From a virus, in the IMG/VR virus record IMGVR_UViG_3300033183_000554, positions 1 through 48,547 of that record: a stretch of 48,547 nt of DNA. One strand, given 5' to 3'. Within the stretch, counting starts at the first letter, position 1. Every line of letters begins with the position of its first letter. This document shows positions 37,168 to 46,178 of the stretch, in pieces. Both the position numbers and the translations under genes were made by a program. Below the pieces are notes generated by a model that worked only from the letters and a program-made list of their open reading frames with translations, was not told the DNA's origin and ran no database searches.

Positions 37168-38259
37168 TCAGCTCCTTAAAACCGCCGGCACCGTCGTCGT
37201 TCGGCAGAGCCCATGGTAGGGAGGAAACCCCACACCAAGCTCCATGAGCGCCTTGTTGCTTAGCGCTCGGCGATGCTCGCCTCGGTCATCGGCTACACCG
37301 ACCCCTGAGCGGGTCACCTCAACCAGCGGAGCGCGCCCCCCACCTCGCTCCACATAGAGCACTGTGTTTCCGTTGGTAGGGTCAACGCCCTCCCTCACCC
37401 AAGGCTGAGCTCGCTTGACCGCTTCAGGTCGCTCAAGTTGGTCAAGCGCGTCGAAGCGGCGGAGCGCGTCGCCTACCTCAAAGACCTTCCCGTGCAGAAA
37501 GCGACACGCTTCGGTTGTCTGCTCATCGAGCACCGCCTCAATGAGATAGCGACTGACACCTGCCTCGGCGTAGCTGCTGAGCTGAGCGTAGCTTCGGCCG
37601 TTGCCGATAAATGAGCTGGCGATGATGTCCCAATAGAACGGAGAGCGACCTGAGAGGGTGCCTTGAGCGGCGCTCTGGAGCGCTGCAGAGATGTCATCTC
37701 TACCGAGGCCCACCTCTAAGCCCTCAGTGACCACGCGGCGCGCCTCGACACCAAACGCCTCGACACGTCGCCCCAGCTCATCAGTGACGAAGTTGACCTG
37801 AGCGCGTGTGATGTGAGCGGTGATGCGCCGGTCGAGCGCGTTAAAGTCGGCGCTGATCGCTACCCCTTGAGCCCTGCGCGCGTGGCTTCGGGTCGCAGAG
37901 ACGACCTCGTCTGCCGCCGGGCCAAGGATGCTCTGAACACGTGCGGGAATCAGCGCCGTTGAGCGACCTGCAGCGCTCATCGCAGCGGTGACGAGCTGAC
38001 GACGCTGCTCAGCTGTGGTCTGGCTCCACTCCACATCAAGCGCGCTCACCGCGCCACGGATCGCGTCACGCACAGGAGCCCTCGATTGACGACGAAGCTC
38101 CGCCGCGAGCGCCACCACCGCTTGATCAAAGCCTGAGGTTGTCCCCAGCTGCATCGCTTTAGCGATCGGCTGATGTAGGAGCGGCGCGGTGAGCTCCTCA
38201 ACGAGCACCCTCGCCTCAGAGAGAGCGGTGAGCCGCTCAAGCGCACATGAGCCACACAC
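37168..38259 (-). CDS. Minor head protein, MuF / SPP1 gp7-like
   Basis: The 363-residue protein carries the MuF pattern: EVGLGRDDISAALQSA, YWDIIASSFIGNGRSYAQL, ISRYLIEAVLDEQTTEACRFLHGKVF and a C-terminal LGVGFPPYHGLCRTTTVP with the conserved H/C pair. It follows portal as in many myophages and would bind the portal or be injected. Translation starts at GTG 38259 just after the upstream stop; an N-terminal CGSC is present. Confidence 0.88.
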   Translation of the reverse strand: MCGSCALERLTALSEARVLVEELTAPLLHQPIAKAMQLGTTSGFDQAVVALAAELRRQSRAPVRDAIRGAVSALDVEWSQTTAEQRRQLVTAAMSAAGRSTALIPARVQSILGPAADEVVSATRSHARRAQGVAISADFNALDRRITAHITRAQVNFVTDELGRRVEAFGVEARRVVTEGLEVGLGRDDISAALQSAAQGTLSGRSPFYWDIIASSFIGNGRSYAQLSSYAEAGVSRYLIEAVLDEQTTEACRFLHGKVFEVGDALRRFDALDQLERPEAVKRAQPWVREGVDPTNGNTVLYVERGGGRAPLVEVTRSGVGVADDRGEHRRALSNKALMELGVGFPPYHGLCRTTTVPAVLRS

Positions 38260-38260
38260 C

Positions 38261-38512
38261 TCAGCCTCTCCCTATGAGCGAACCACGCTGCAGAGCGCGG
38301 AGCTCTAGCCCCCGCTCGGTGCTCCTCATCAGCAGGTCGCTCCGCTGTACGCATCGATCACAGAGCGCGAAGACGAGCAGGCCGTTGCGCCAGAGCGTAG
38401 TGGTCTCATCAAGCCCACGCGTCTGCCGACACACCCGACATTCAATCACCCCACGCTCCGCGTCGTGTTGCGCTTGCCTCACCCACGCCTCGTTCAGCTC
38501 ACTCGCCTTCAT
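38261..38512 (-). CDS. Small zinc-finger protein between portal and MuF genes
   Basis: The 83-residue protein begins MKASELNEAWVRQAQHDAERG. It contains two CxxC knuckles, ECRVC (C25, C28) and LCDRC (C51, C54), spaced as in a four-Cys zinc ribbon. It has a strong RBS (GGAGG, 5 nt before ATG) inside the end of the portal gene and overlaps it by 14 bp. It is probably real. Function unknown; a head assembly or DNA-binding accessory is possible. Confidence 0.65.
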   Translation of the reverse strand: MKASELNEAWVRQAQHDAERGVIECRVCRQTRGLDETTTLWRNGLLVFALCDRCVQRSDLLMRSTERGLELRALQRGSLIGRG

Positions 38513-40340
38513 CGTCACCTCCCTCGCGCCTCGGTCGATCAAGCCAGGACTCAAACTCATCGCGCGGCACCAACACTCGCTCTGTCTGCTCATCAAGGTA
38601 GCGACGCGCGAGCTGCGCTCGGCGCTGAGAGAGCCTCGACTCCTCTGAGCTGAGCTCCTCGCGGAGCGTGAGCAGGCGACGCGCGTCACCCAACAGTGAG
38701 CGAGGCTCCTCTGCCCTCTTCTCTGCCTGAGATCGAAGGTCCTGAACACCGGTCTGGATACCAGCCAAGGTGAGGGTGATGGGGCGCTTCGTCCAATCAT
38801 CTCCGATCTTGCGGAGCTCGCGGTTGAAGATGTCACCCGCTAAGACGCGCCCCTCCTCAGGGGTGAGCACGCCCACACGCACCAGCTTCTCGACCATCGC
38901 CGTCATGCGCTCAGGGTCGCGAGTGACTGGGGTCTGTGAGCGGAAGCGCCAAAAGCGGATCCCCATGTCGGCGAGGAGCTTTCGGTTGATGAGGTAGTCA
39001 AACTCATCTCGCTCGGGCTGAAACACTTGATCCTCTGCGAAGCGCAACGCGGACTCAGCGGTCGCGCGGTTAAAGTCTTTGCTCTCTCCACGGAGCAGGC
39101 GAGGGAGGCGAAAGGCCCCGCCTACCTTGTCGATGTTCCGCTCATCATAGAGCTGAAAGAGGGCGTCTTGCTGTTGAGCCTCAGTGAGCGGTCGCAGCTC
39201 GATCTTAGCGCGGCTGTCGCCTTGCCCACCCCCCTCCGCTTCGAGGATAAGGATCTTGTGGAAGTTGCTCTTACCCTTCAGGTTCTCCTCAATAAAGCGC
39301 TCGATGCGAGGCACGGAGGACTCTGAGAGCCGGCCTCCCGAGATGAGCAGAGCGAGCGGTGGCACGCTCTTGTTCTCAAAGTAGAGGTAGTTGACCTCCT
39401 CCATCTGCCGAGAGCCTAAGACCGCGAGGAGCGAGCCGACCCAGCGCGGGACACCATAAGGCGTACGTGGGGAGTGGATCGCGAAGTGCAAGAGCTCTGT
39501 AGCGGGCGCGTCGTTACTGTCTGTGCGTCGCAGCTGCTCAGCGGACTGATGAGCCTCGCCCGTGTGTTTTGAGATCACGCGAGGGTCACCAAAGGCCTTA
39601 AAGTACACTCGATCAGCTCCGTGCACCTGCACAAAGCGCCGCGTCCGCCTACGCGCTGGGATCGACTCGAAGGACACAGGCGAGACCTGGACTCGGTCTA
39701 TGACCTCAACCGGCGTTGGATCAATCGGCATCAACCGCACCGTGTGTGAGGGCACATACACGAGCCGCGCGAGCTCCCCTCGGCCGTCGCGCAAGACCTC
39801 CCAGAAGGCGTTCCCAGTCGTCTCTAGGTCCTGTCGAGTCCGTCGGCGCAGGTCGACAAAGGAGTGATCAAAACAGCAGAAGTCAAAGAAGGACTGGAGC
39901 CGCGCTCGCTCAACACGCGCGAGGTGCATGAGCGCCCGCTTTCGCGCGCTCACCTCCTCATCGGTGGCCTCAAGCGTCAAGCCCTCCTCAAGCTCCCCAC
40001 GCTCCCGCGCCGCGTAGCGCTCAAGGAAGATCGTGTCGGCGACGCGCGCGTCTGCGTCTTCATCTTCAAAGTCGATCGCAGGGTCAAAGCGATGCCCGAA
40101 GCCGTCGATGTTGACCGCATAGGCGTCTAGGTTCTGTCGGAGGGCGTTGGAGTGCTCCACCAAGAGGCACAGAGCGGTCGGGTCATAAGGCGGCTCTAGC
40201 GCGCCCGCCGACTGAAAGACGCTCGCGGCCTCCTCCGCCTCTAGGCGCGCTGAGTCAGCGACGTCTTGGCCTACCACCACCGCCTTCAGGACGCTCTGCA
40301 GCCGCTCATGCGCTCGCGCCGCGCCCTCGACTCCGCTCAT
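38499..40340 (-). CDS. Portal protein (PBSX-type)
   Basis: The 613-residue protein has family segments: LCLLVEHSNALRQNLDAYAVNIDGFGH, DLETTGNAFWEVLRDGRGELARLVYVP, FKAFGDPRVIS, ELLHFAIHSPRTPYGVPRWVGSLLA, and IEENLKGKSNFHKILILEAEGG. The C-terminus is helical and charged. It forms the dodecameric DNA channel at one vertex. It follows a 70-residue gene with a TGATG overlap. Confidence 0.92.
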   Translation of the reverse strand: MSGVEGAARAHERLQSVLKAVVVGQDVADSARLEAEEAASVFQSAGALEPPYDPTALCLLVEHSNALRQNLDAYAVNIDGFGHRFDPAIDFEDEDADARVADTIFLERYAARERGELEEGLTLEATDEEVSARKRALMHLARVERARLQSFFDFCCFDHSFVDLRRRTRQDLETTGNAFWEVLRDGRGELARLVYVPSHTVRLMPIDPTPVEVIDRVQVSPVSFESIPARRRTRRFVQVHGADRVYFKAFGDPRVISKHTGEAHQSAEQLRRTDSNDAPATELLHFAIHSPRTPYGVPRWVGSLLAVLGSRQMEEVNYLYFENKSVPPLALLISGGRLSESSVPRIERFIEENLKGKSNFHKILILEAEGGGQGDSRAKIELRPLTEAQQQDALFQLYDERNIDKVGGAFRLPRLLRGESKDFNRATAESALRFAEDQVFQPERDEFDYLINRKLLADMGIRFWRFRSQTPVTRDPERMTAMVEKLVRVGVLTPEEGRVLAGDIFNRELRKIGDDWTKRPITLTLAGIQTGVQDLRSQAEKRAEEPRSLLGDARRLLTLREELSSEESRLSQRRAQLARRYLDEQTERVLVPRDEFESWLDRPRREGGDDEGE

Positions 40341-40552
40341 CAGCGCGCCCAGACATAGGCGACGAGGCCTGAGGGGGTGAAGGATAAGGCTCGCTCTTGA
40401 ATATATCCGGCAGCCCTAAGCGCCGTTTGAGCCGCAGCGCGAAGACCTTCCAGGCTGCTCGCCTCTACGCTAAGGCTCGGTCCGGCTTGGGGGCTTTGAG
40501 TTGGGTGTTGATCAGAGACAATGAACACCTTGAGCTCTCGACGATGAGGCAT
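40340..40552 (-). CDS. Small hypothetical protein preceding portal
   Basis: The 70-residue protein begins MPHRRELKVFIVSDQHP. It has an alpha/beta course (SLSVEASSLEGLRAAAQTALRAAGY, SFTPSGLVAYVW). It is first behind promoter copy E and overlaps portal by one base. Function not recognised. Confidence 0.55.
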   Translation of the reverse strand: MPHRRELKVFIVSDQHPTQSPQAGPSLSVEASSLEGLRAAAQTALRAAGYIQERALSFTPSGLVAYVWAR

Positions 40553-40594
40553 GTACGGGCTCCATTGGTGACGGGGTGGGGGTCAGTCAACGGA

Positions 40595-40623
40595 GTAGAG
40601 CTAAAAGTGAGGGGGGCTGGGAC
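40595..40623 (-). promoter_or_regulatory. Phage promoter motif copy E
   Basis: GTCCCA-N17-CTCTAC on the minus strand, 43 bp upstream of ATG 40552. It starts the portal/MuF unit directly downstream of the AbiE cassette. Confidence 0.7.
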
Positions 40624-40691
40624 TGCGCCTGACGTCACTTTGCTGAGCATAAAAGCGTTGGAGGACTCCGATCATCAGCTTTAATCACAAT

Positions 40692-40711
40692 CTCCTACTG
40701 CTGAGTAGGAG
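40692..40711 (-). terminator. Terminator-like hairpin after the AbiE cassette
   Basis: CTCCTACT-4-nt loop-AGTAGGAG is a perfect 8-bp stem beginning 5 bp after the toxin stop codon. Only a weak T-rich run follows on the minus strand, so termination may be partial. Confidence 0.6.
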
Positions 40712-40715
40712 CGTC

Positions 40716-41543
40716 TCACTTGTCTGACATCTCGTTCCCTCTCCAAGGCTCGCCAGGCAGCTTAGAGACAAGCTCGGTGAGCACATGCTCAAAGGCTTGA
40801 TCAAACTCCCATGACAGGCCTGGGCGGAGTAAGATATCCATATCTTGACGAAAGTCTTTACGTCCTGACTTCTCATATAGGTTCGCTTCAAATTGAGCGC
40901 GTGTCACTGAGTGGCCCCCCTCCGCCATATATCGGTTAAAGCAGGTGAGTAGGGCCTCGGTGTTCACGTTCTCGGCTTTCAACGCATACCAAAGATCAAA
41001 GAGGTCACGCCCCTTCTTGCGCTGGTATAGCGCGCGCAGCTTTGTTCCCAAAAGCTCATCAATAGAGAAACTTGTCACATCTGATTGTCCCCTAAACCAC
41101 TGGCTATTAACCTCAAAAGGCACCTTAATGAGCCCTAGCTCACTAAAATGCTCACGTGAGTTGATCTCGATCTTTAACCTTAGCCTCATCGGAGGCGAGT
41201 CACTTGACTCAAAGCGATACACAAGATTAACGCGCCCTTCCTTAAACTTACGCTGAGGTTCTCCGAGCCATGGGTCGAGAGTGTTGCGCAGGAGCGTGAG
41301 GGTCTCCCCGATCGCCTCAGGGTTAATTTGAACCAAATCAATGTCCTCAGAGTAACGAGCTGCGGGACGCAGATAGAGCTTATAAAGGGCTGTACCACCT
41401 CGAAATGCGAGCCGCTCAGCGAGCGCTGGTACAGAGTAAATCTCTACGAGCGCTCGACTGATCACGAGGTCTTGCTCTACCATCCAGTCTGCTGTCCATG
41501 GCGCCTCTCGCCTCCACTCAACAATCGCCTGCTCTCGTATCAT
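40716..41543 (-). CDS. AbiEii-type nucleotidyltransferase toxin
   Basis: The 275-residue protein begins MIREQAIVEWRREAPW. The nucleotidyltransferase core is FRGGTALYKLYLRPAARYSEDIDLVQ, with GG at 49-50 and the DxD-like S-E-D-I-D at 65-69. It is followed by LGTKLRALYQRKKGRDLFDLWYAL, the second family motif. AbiEii/MenT-type toxins transfer nucleotides, often to tRNA 3' ends, and stop growth. I use ATG 41543, which overlaps the antitoxin stop (ATGA). A longer start would need to lie inside the antitoxin gene. Confidence 0.85.
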   Translation of the reverse strand: MIREQAIVEWRREAPWTADWMVEQDLVISRALVEIYSVPALAERLAFRGGTALYKLYLRPAARYSEDIDLVQINPEAIGETLTLLRNTLDPWLGEPQRKFKEGRVNLVYRFESSDSPPMRLRLKIEINSREHFSELGLIKVPFEVNSQWFRGQSDVTSFSIDELLGTKLRALYQRKKGRDLFDLWYALKAENVNTEALLTCFNRYMAEGGHSVTRAQFEANLYEKSGRKDFRQDMDILLRPGLSWEFDQAFEHVLTELVSKLPGEPWRGNEMSDK

Positions 41544-42325
41544 ATATCTGGATCCACTTCGGTGTTGATCGCGACCTGCCATCTTGAGTCTCTGGGTGTC
41601 CCCTCGATCTCTAACCATGAGGCGAGCGCGACGGTGAAAAGCTTACGGTTAGCGAGCACCTCATCTAGACGGAGCGCGAGCTCCTCTTGCTCGACGAGCG
41701 TCAATAAGTAGCCGAGCCGTTGAACCCAAGCAGTAGGCGCGCGCGTCGCTTCAGACACGAGCGCGTCGCCATTAATCGACTCAGCGAGCTCAGATAAGAC
41801 GGTCGCGACGTTATCGAGGAAGCCACACTGCTCCGGGTAACCGACGAGCTCAAGAGCTGTCGCGGCGGCTGAGGCGACGCGGAGCAAACCTGTTGGCGTC
41901 TCGCGCTCAGTCACTGAGGTCCTCTCCATATTCTGACGAGCGGAGAAGTTGACCTGGACCCCACCACACTCAAGGTCGCGTCTTGAGCGTCTGTTCATCA
42001 CCTGAAACGCCATCGGGGCTTGGTGTGAGGCGCCGTGATAAGCGGCGGCGCTCAACAAAGTCACATAGTAAGGCTCGTTTAGGTGGTCCATGAGCTGAGG
42101 GATAAATTGCTCGGGTGGCAGGCACTCTAACCGTCGATATTTAGGTGGGAGCACGACATAAAAGCCTCGTTGAGGCATTGCGATGTGCCCCTTTGCTTTG
42201 AGCCTTCGCAACTGCGCGTGGATCGCGGTGATTGACTTACCGAGCGCTTGGACGATCTCATCGATTGTAAAGATGAGCTGCCCATTCATCTGTAAGCCCT
42301 CGATATAGTGAGCTGCGTTAGTCAC
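41540..42325 (-). CDS. AbiEi-type antitoxin/autoregulator
   Basis: The 261-residue protein has an N-terminal winged helix (QLIFTIDEIVQALGKSITAIHAQLRRLKAKGHI, then MPQRGFYVVLPPKY). An AbiEi-type antitoxin domain follows (YYVTLLSAAAYHGASHQAPMAFQVM, and RVASAAATALELVGYPEQCG). In AbiE systems this binds inverted repeats before its own gene and neutralises the toxin without a stable complex. It is coupled to the toxin gene and has its own promoter and operator-like repeat upstream. Confidence 0.85.
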   Translation of the reverse strand: MTNAAHYIEGLQMNGQLIFTIDEIVQALGKSITAIHAQLRRLKAKGHIAMPQRGFYVVLPPKYRRLECLPPEQFIPQLMDHLNEPYYVTLLSAAAYHGASHQAPMAFQVMNRRSRRDLECGGVQVNFSARQNMERTSVTERETPTGLLRVASAAATALELVGYPEQCGFLDNVATVLSELAESINGDALVSEATRAPTAWVQRLGYLLTLVEQEELALRLDEVLANRKLFTVALASWLEIEGTPRDSRWQVAINTEVDPDI

Positions 42326-42347
42326 GTTAAGCTCCTAAGCTCAAAAA

Positions 42348-42399
42348 GTAACGCTATGTGTTACCTATTGCGTTTATCAGCTAATTAGCCATAAGTCAA
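42348..42399 (-). promoter_or_regulatory. AbiE promoter with nested inverted repeats
   Basis: On the minus strand TTGACT (42399-42394) and TAAACG (42376-42371) are spaced by 17 bp. Overlapping and just downstream, AACGC...GCGTT and GTAAC-N7-GTTAC form nested inverted repeats (42348-42374). This suits autoregulation by the antitoxin. Confidence 0.5.
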
Positions 42400-42453
42400 T
42401 AAGCGCGTTATATTACACTTTTCATCACTTAACGCAGCTCATCACTAAAAAGA

Positions 42454-43881
42454 TCACCCAATCACACGCGCCCCAACCTCTCCGGCCCAGCGCCTCAGCG
42501 CCCGCTCCTGCTGACAAGCGAGCGCGATCGCCCAGAACTTGTCGGCGTGCCCCTTCCCGGTGCGCTCAGCGTCGAAGGTCACGTTCCCTGACGAGGTGAA
42601 GCGGCGCTTGATGCTGTGGAGCTGAGCGACCACCTCGCGGTCACGAGGTAGATCAACGTCGCGGCGCTGGAGCAGGATCTTGAAGTCGGTACACCAGCGC
42701 TCCTTACTCGCGTTGGTGAAGGCCTCGCCCACCACCTGGGGGAAGGCGCGGCTGAGGTTCTCGGCGAGGTTCATCCCGATCCCCGTCTTGTCGATGGAGA
42801 GGCGGGCTACTGGGAGCGTGTTGAGCATACGGTTGAGGTCGGCCTCCTGCTCTGCGAAGGGCACACGATCGTAGCTGCGGAGCATCCGGCAGATGAAGCG
42901 ACCCTTCACCTCCTCAAACAACGCTAGCTCGGAGCGGTCTTGGCTCCGACCAACATCAAAGCCTGCGACGAGGCGCCCCTCGGGGAAGGGCAGGTCGCTG
43001 AAGTCATCGTAGAGCCTCAGGTCCTCTCGGGTGCAGGGGAGGATCAGGTCATAGGGATAAAAGCTGTAGGATTCATCCACAAAGCGACACTCGAGCTCCT
43101 GCTGGAAGTCATCGAGCGGGAGGGAGTCAAACTGTTCAATGATCGTCTGGCGCCCAAAGCGCGCCACGCGCTCCTCGCTGCTCATCAGCGGCGCCTCCTG
43201 CGAGGCTCGCTCGATGTCCTTGCAGAAGAAGCGACACAGCCACCACGGCACCTCTTGGCGAGTGTGATGAGGATACTTACGCAGCTCCTCCGTAGCGATC
43301 TCCCAAAAGATCCCGCGTCGCCCGAGTGGAGTGCTACACCCAGTGAGCTGACCGCTCGAGCGCAGGATAAGCGCGGTTGAGCCGGTGTAGACCTGACGGT
43401 CGTTGATGTAGTGCGCGAGCTCATCGAGGACGATGTCGCCCTTCTTACCGCGCGGAGGCTTGGAGGGCACCGAGAGGATACGCGAGACGCGCCCGCTTGT
43501 GCCGATCGGCTCGAAGGCGAGCTCGGTCTTTGAGTCGACGATGAGCCGCTTCTGGTAGCTTAAAGGCAGCTCCTCATAGACCTGACGGGCGAGCAGGATC
43601 TTCTCCTTGGCGTCGTCGAGGTTATAGCTCACGAACACCGCCGTGTACCCATCTCGCAGGTGACAGCGAGCCAAGGCCTCAAGGGCCACGATGAAGGAGT
43701 ACCCCACCTGTCGGCTCTTGCTGACCCACCGAAAACGGGAGCGGTTCTCGAGGAAGGCGACCTGATAGGGCTCAAGGACGATCGGCTCATTGTCATAAGA
43801 GCATAAACCCGAGATAAAGCCCGCCTCGGTCGCGAGCCAATCCCCGAGCTCACGAGGGGACCTCTTCACTACGGTTAACAT
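42454..43881 (-). CDS. Terminase large subunit
   Basis: The 475-residue protein has an ATPase half with the variant Walker [11 protein letters not shown] (near residue 55) and Walker [12 protein letters not shown] (near 150). The nuclease half has [28 protein letters not shown] and [12 protein letters not shown] with the usual acidic triad. It cuts and packages DNA into the prohead with the portal. ATG 43881 is preferred because AAGGAG lies 8 nt upstream; a GTG at 43890 abuts it. No full copy of the phage promoter motif lies upstream. Confidence 0.92.
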   Translation of the reverse strand: MLTVVKRSPRELGDWLATEAGFISGLCSYDNEPIVLEPYQVAFLENRSRFRWVSKSRQVGYSFIVALEALARCHLRDGYTAVFVSYNLDDAKEKILLARQVYEELPLSYQKRLIVDSKTELAFEPIGTSGRVSRILSVPSKPPRGKKGDIVLDELAHYINDRQVYTGSTALILRSSGQLTGCSTPLGRRGIFWEIATEELRKYPHHTRQEVPWWLCRFFCKDIERASQEAPLMSSEERVARFGRQTIIEQFDSLPLDDFQQELECRFVDESYSFYPYDLILPCTREDLRLYDDFSDLPFPEGRLVAGFDVGRSQDRSELALFEEVKGRFICRMLRSYDRVPFAEQEADLNRMLNTLPVARLSIDKTGIGMNLAENLSRAFPQVVGEAFTNASKERWCTDFKILLQRRDVDLPRDREVVAQLHSIKRRFTSSGNVTFDAERTGKGHADKFWAIALACQQERALRRWAGEVGARVIG

Positions 43882-44019
43882 ACACGTCACTCCTTAAGGC
43901 CAGAATGCAGCTAAGTAAATAGATTTGATCAGAAAAGCACTTGATCAGCGGTCAGAGTAGAGCGTGTATGACAGAGCCGAGCTCACGGAGCTCATGACCC
44001 CAAGAGCCGAGGAGCGCCT
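43882..44019. other. Intergenic region with a half promoter motif
   Basis: The 138 bp between terminase and recombinase contain GCTCTACTC on the minus strand (43963-43955), matching the -10-like half of the phage motif. The matching -35-like half is absent. GAGGAG before ATG 44020 is the recombinase RBS. Confidence 0.4.
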
Positions 44020-44634
44020 ATGCCCCACTACGCCCACCGCACTACACGCGCGCCCCGCACCCTCTCGGAGCGGGAGCAACGCGACCTGCTGAACGTCACC
44101 GCCCACCACAGAGATGGGCTCCGTGACCACGTCCTGTTTAGCCTCGCCCTCGGGACCGGTCTGCGAGCGCATGAGCTCCTCGCACTCAATGTGGGGGACG
44201 TCTTTAAGCAAGGTCGCGCGCGCCGGCGCGTTCAGCTTAAGGTATTTAAGCGCAGCAACGCGGACGCAGAGAGCCAAGAGGTGATCTTGCCAGATAACGT
44301 CCGCGCGAAACTTGAGAAGCTGTATGAGTGGAAGCGGCAGGCGGGGCAAGCCCTCGACCCAGAGGCTCCACTCTTTATTAGCCTTAAAGGGAACCGCCTC
44401 TCGACGCGCCAGGCGCGCACCACGTTCAAGCGTTGGCAGGAGCGCGCCGACTTTGACCGCAGCTTCAGCTTCCACGCCCTGCGCCACACCGCCTGCACCA
44501 ACCTCTACCGGGCCACCCGCGACATTCGGCTCACTCAGCGCTTCGCGAGGCACAAGGCGATGAGCTCGACGGCGATCTACACCCACCCGACCGATGAGGA
44601 CTTGATCCGCGCGCTCCATGACATCACCTGCTGA
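44020..44634 (+). CDS. Short tyrosine recombinase (catalytic domain only)
   Basis: The 204-residue protein contains the full catalytic set: R49 in [16 protein letters not shown], a Lys near 74-77, H152 and R155 in [11 protein letters not shown]178 in RFARHKA and Y187 in AIYTHPT. It lacks most of the usual N-terminal SAM-like core-binding domain (normal integrases exceed 300 residues). It reads against the phage genes and lies between the terminase genes. It could be the phage integrase, a dimer resolvase or an inversion enzyme. The neighbouring 450-bp gap is a candidate attachment region. Confidence 0.85.
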   Translation: MPHYAHRTTRAPRTLSEREQRDLLNVTAHHRDGLRDHVLFSLALGTGLRAHELLALNVGDVFKQGRARRRVQLKVFKRSNADAESQEVILPDNVRAKLEKLYEWKRQAGQALDPEAPLFISLKGNRLSTRQARTTFKRWQERADFDRSFSFHALRHTACTNLYRATRDIRLTQRFARHKAMSSTAIYTHPTDEDLIRALHDITC

Positions 44635-45084
44635 GCAGGGGGGGAGCGTAGAGCGGAGGTTTGGGGGACCGCAAAGGGCCTCTCGATCACTCTCACGCAT
44701 AAAATGAACTCCTGGGTAAAGTGGGCCCTCAATCAACGCTCACAGCGCCGTACAAGACGCTCAGACCTCAGCGCTCAAGCGGCTGTTCATTTTTCAATGT
44801 GAGCCCCAGCCGAGATCGAGGTCAGGGACCCTCGGTAAACGCGCCGGCGGCTCGAAGATTGGACCCGCCCCCCCCCTCTCGGGAGCTGCTTGGGCAGCGT
44901 GACTTCGACCCCAGAGCACGTCTAGAAACTTTGATTTTACAGGCCCTTGGGCCAAGATGAGGAAAGCGGACATCCACGCCGGGATTTGTTGGGGGTCGAG
45001 TGGGCATAAGTCCGCGTAATTTGGTCGCCCAAGTGAGTCCGATCGGAGGGTAGATAGCCGCTTTTGAATGAAAGTGGCCATGCG
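44635..45084. other. Noncoding region beside the recombinase, candidate attP
   Basis: The 450 bp hold no convincing gene; overlapping small frames have poor starts and low-complexity Pro/Gly/Arg content. It contains CGCTCTACGC on the minus strand (near 44648-44655) with a GTCCCC at too short a distance (10-bp spacer), a C-run near 44868, and a GGCC-CTTG-GGCC hairpin (44942-44953). An attachment site is possible because the recombinase gene is adjacent, but I see no core repeat in the window. Confidence 0.4.
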
Positions 45085-45828
45085 TCAATCCACCTCATCG
45101 GTGGCTGAGCTGGCCGGTAAATGAAGATTTAAATGAACGTTCAAATCTTGAGCGTCATCCTTAGGGGCGGGGGCTGGGGGCTCACTGCCTTGATCCTGAG
45201 CTCGATCAGGGGTCACGTCGATGACGCGCGGCGCGCTCTCGATCACCCCATGTGTCACGTCACCACGCACAGCCTCACTCGCGCCGCTCGCGACCCGGAT
45301 CATGCTCTGATGACGCGCCTGAATGTCCTCTAGCGACAGCGAAGCGTGAAGCTCTTGTCGTGAGTCAGCGCCACCCAGCACAAACTCTTTGAGCCTGACC
45401 ATGGTGTTAAAGTCGCTGGGGTTGTCCATTCGCACTCGACCCTCGGCGAGCGCCTTCTCAAAGCCCGCGAGGTAGCCATCGATGATCCTCAGCTCGTCGT
45501 CCTTCGATAAGGCGATCGCGGTGGCGCGAAGCTCGATGAGCTTCTTCTCTGACTTCGCCTGTACACGCGCTTGCGCCTGCTTACGGCGACGTAGGCAGTT
45601 GAAGTCTTTGGAGTACTTGGCGATGAGGGTCGTCGAGACCTGAAAGCGCTCAGCGAGGTCACGGTAGGTCGGGTAATGGACCGTCGTGGAGGCTCCGTCG
45701 TCACAGGTCACCACCTCTCCAAACACTAAGAGCCGGTCCACCTCCTCGGAGGGGAGCGCGGGGGGCGCGCCCTTAGGCGGTCGACCCTTGGCGCGGCTCG
45801 TAGGTGCTCTTCGCTTTCGCTCGCTCAT
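45085..45828 (-). CDS. Terminase small-subunit-like DNA-binding protein
   Basis: The 247-residue protein begins with a basic linker ([16 protein letters not shown]). A helix-turn-helix follows ([25 protein letters not shown]), then a helical middle and an acidic, Pro-rich tail. This order and its place at the start of the packaging genes match phage small terminases. The recombinase separates it from the large subunit. It could instead be a transcription regulator. Confidence 0.65.
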   Translation of the reverse strand: MSERKRRAPTSRAKGRPPKGAPPALPSEEVDRLLVFGEVVTCDDGASTTVHYPTYRDLAERFQVSTTLIAKYSKDFNCLRRRKQAQARVQAKSEKKLIELRATAIALSKDDELRIIDGYLAGFEKALAEGRVRMDNPSDFNTMVRLKEFVLGGADSRQELHASLSLEDIQARHQSMIRVASGASEAVRGDVTHGVIESAPRVIDVTPDRAQDQGSEPPAPAPKDDAQDLNVHLNLHLPASSATDEVD

Positions 45829-45839
45829 CGATCAATCGG

Positions 45840-46178
45840 TCAGCGTTGGCGGAGCGCCCACCACTCCTCGACGAGCTCGAGGAAGTCATCGAGGGCGAGG
45901 GTGACGGTGGCCTCTGATCGGTCATCTCTGACGATCGCGAGCGGGACTCGGCCCACTGATGAGGCCTCGTTGGCTTGTCGGAGCGCGGCGCGAATGTTGG
46001 GGCGCTTACCACGCTTAGCCTCTATCCAGAACACCGGACATTCGACGTCAGCCGCCTCTTCGCCAGAGCGCGCTTGAAAGCCTCGCCTCACATCAGCGTC
46101 AGGCATCACCTCTCGAAACCGCCGCACGAGCTCACGCTCCCACTGCGCGCCTTTTCGTCTCGACCTCGCGCCGCTCAT
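45840..46178 (-). CDS. Hjc-like PD-(D/E)XK nuclease
   Basis: The 112-residue protein shows the Holliday-junction-resolvase-like nuclease core: E14 in [13 protein letters not shown]44 in [12 protein letters not shown], and E53-x-K55 in WIEAKRG. Then comes a helix with [13 protein letters not shown] and the strand PLAIVRDD. It would resolve branched DNA before packaging. It overlaps the RecB-like gene by ATGA. Confidence 0.8.
   Translation of the reverse strand: MSGARSRRKGAQWERELVRRFREVMPDADVRRGFQARSGEEAADVECPVFWIEAKRGKRPNIRAALRQANEASSVGRVPLAIVRDDRSEATVTLALDDFLELVEEWWALRQR

Noticed and set aside
44860-44950. tRNA-like fragment near the recombinase
   Set aside because: Short TTCGA-type pieces occur, but no cloverleaf with acceptor and anticodon stems can be drawn.
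44794-45088. Two overlapping minus-strand frames after the small terminase gene
   Set aside because: They overlap one another in different frames, one needs a TTG start, and both end in Arg/Pro/Gly-rich shadow sequence. I call the region noncoding.
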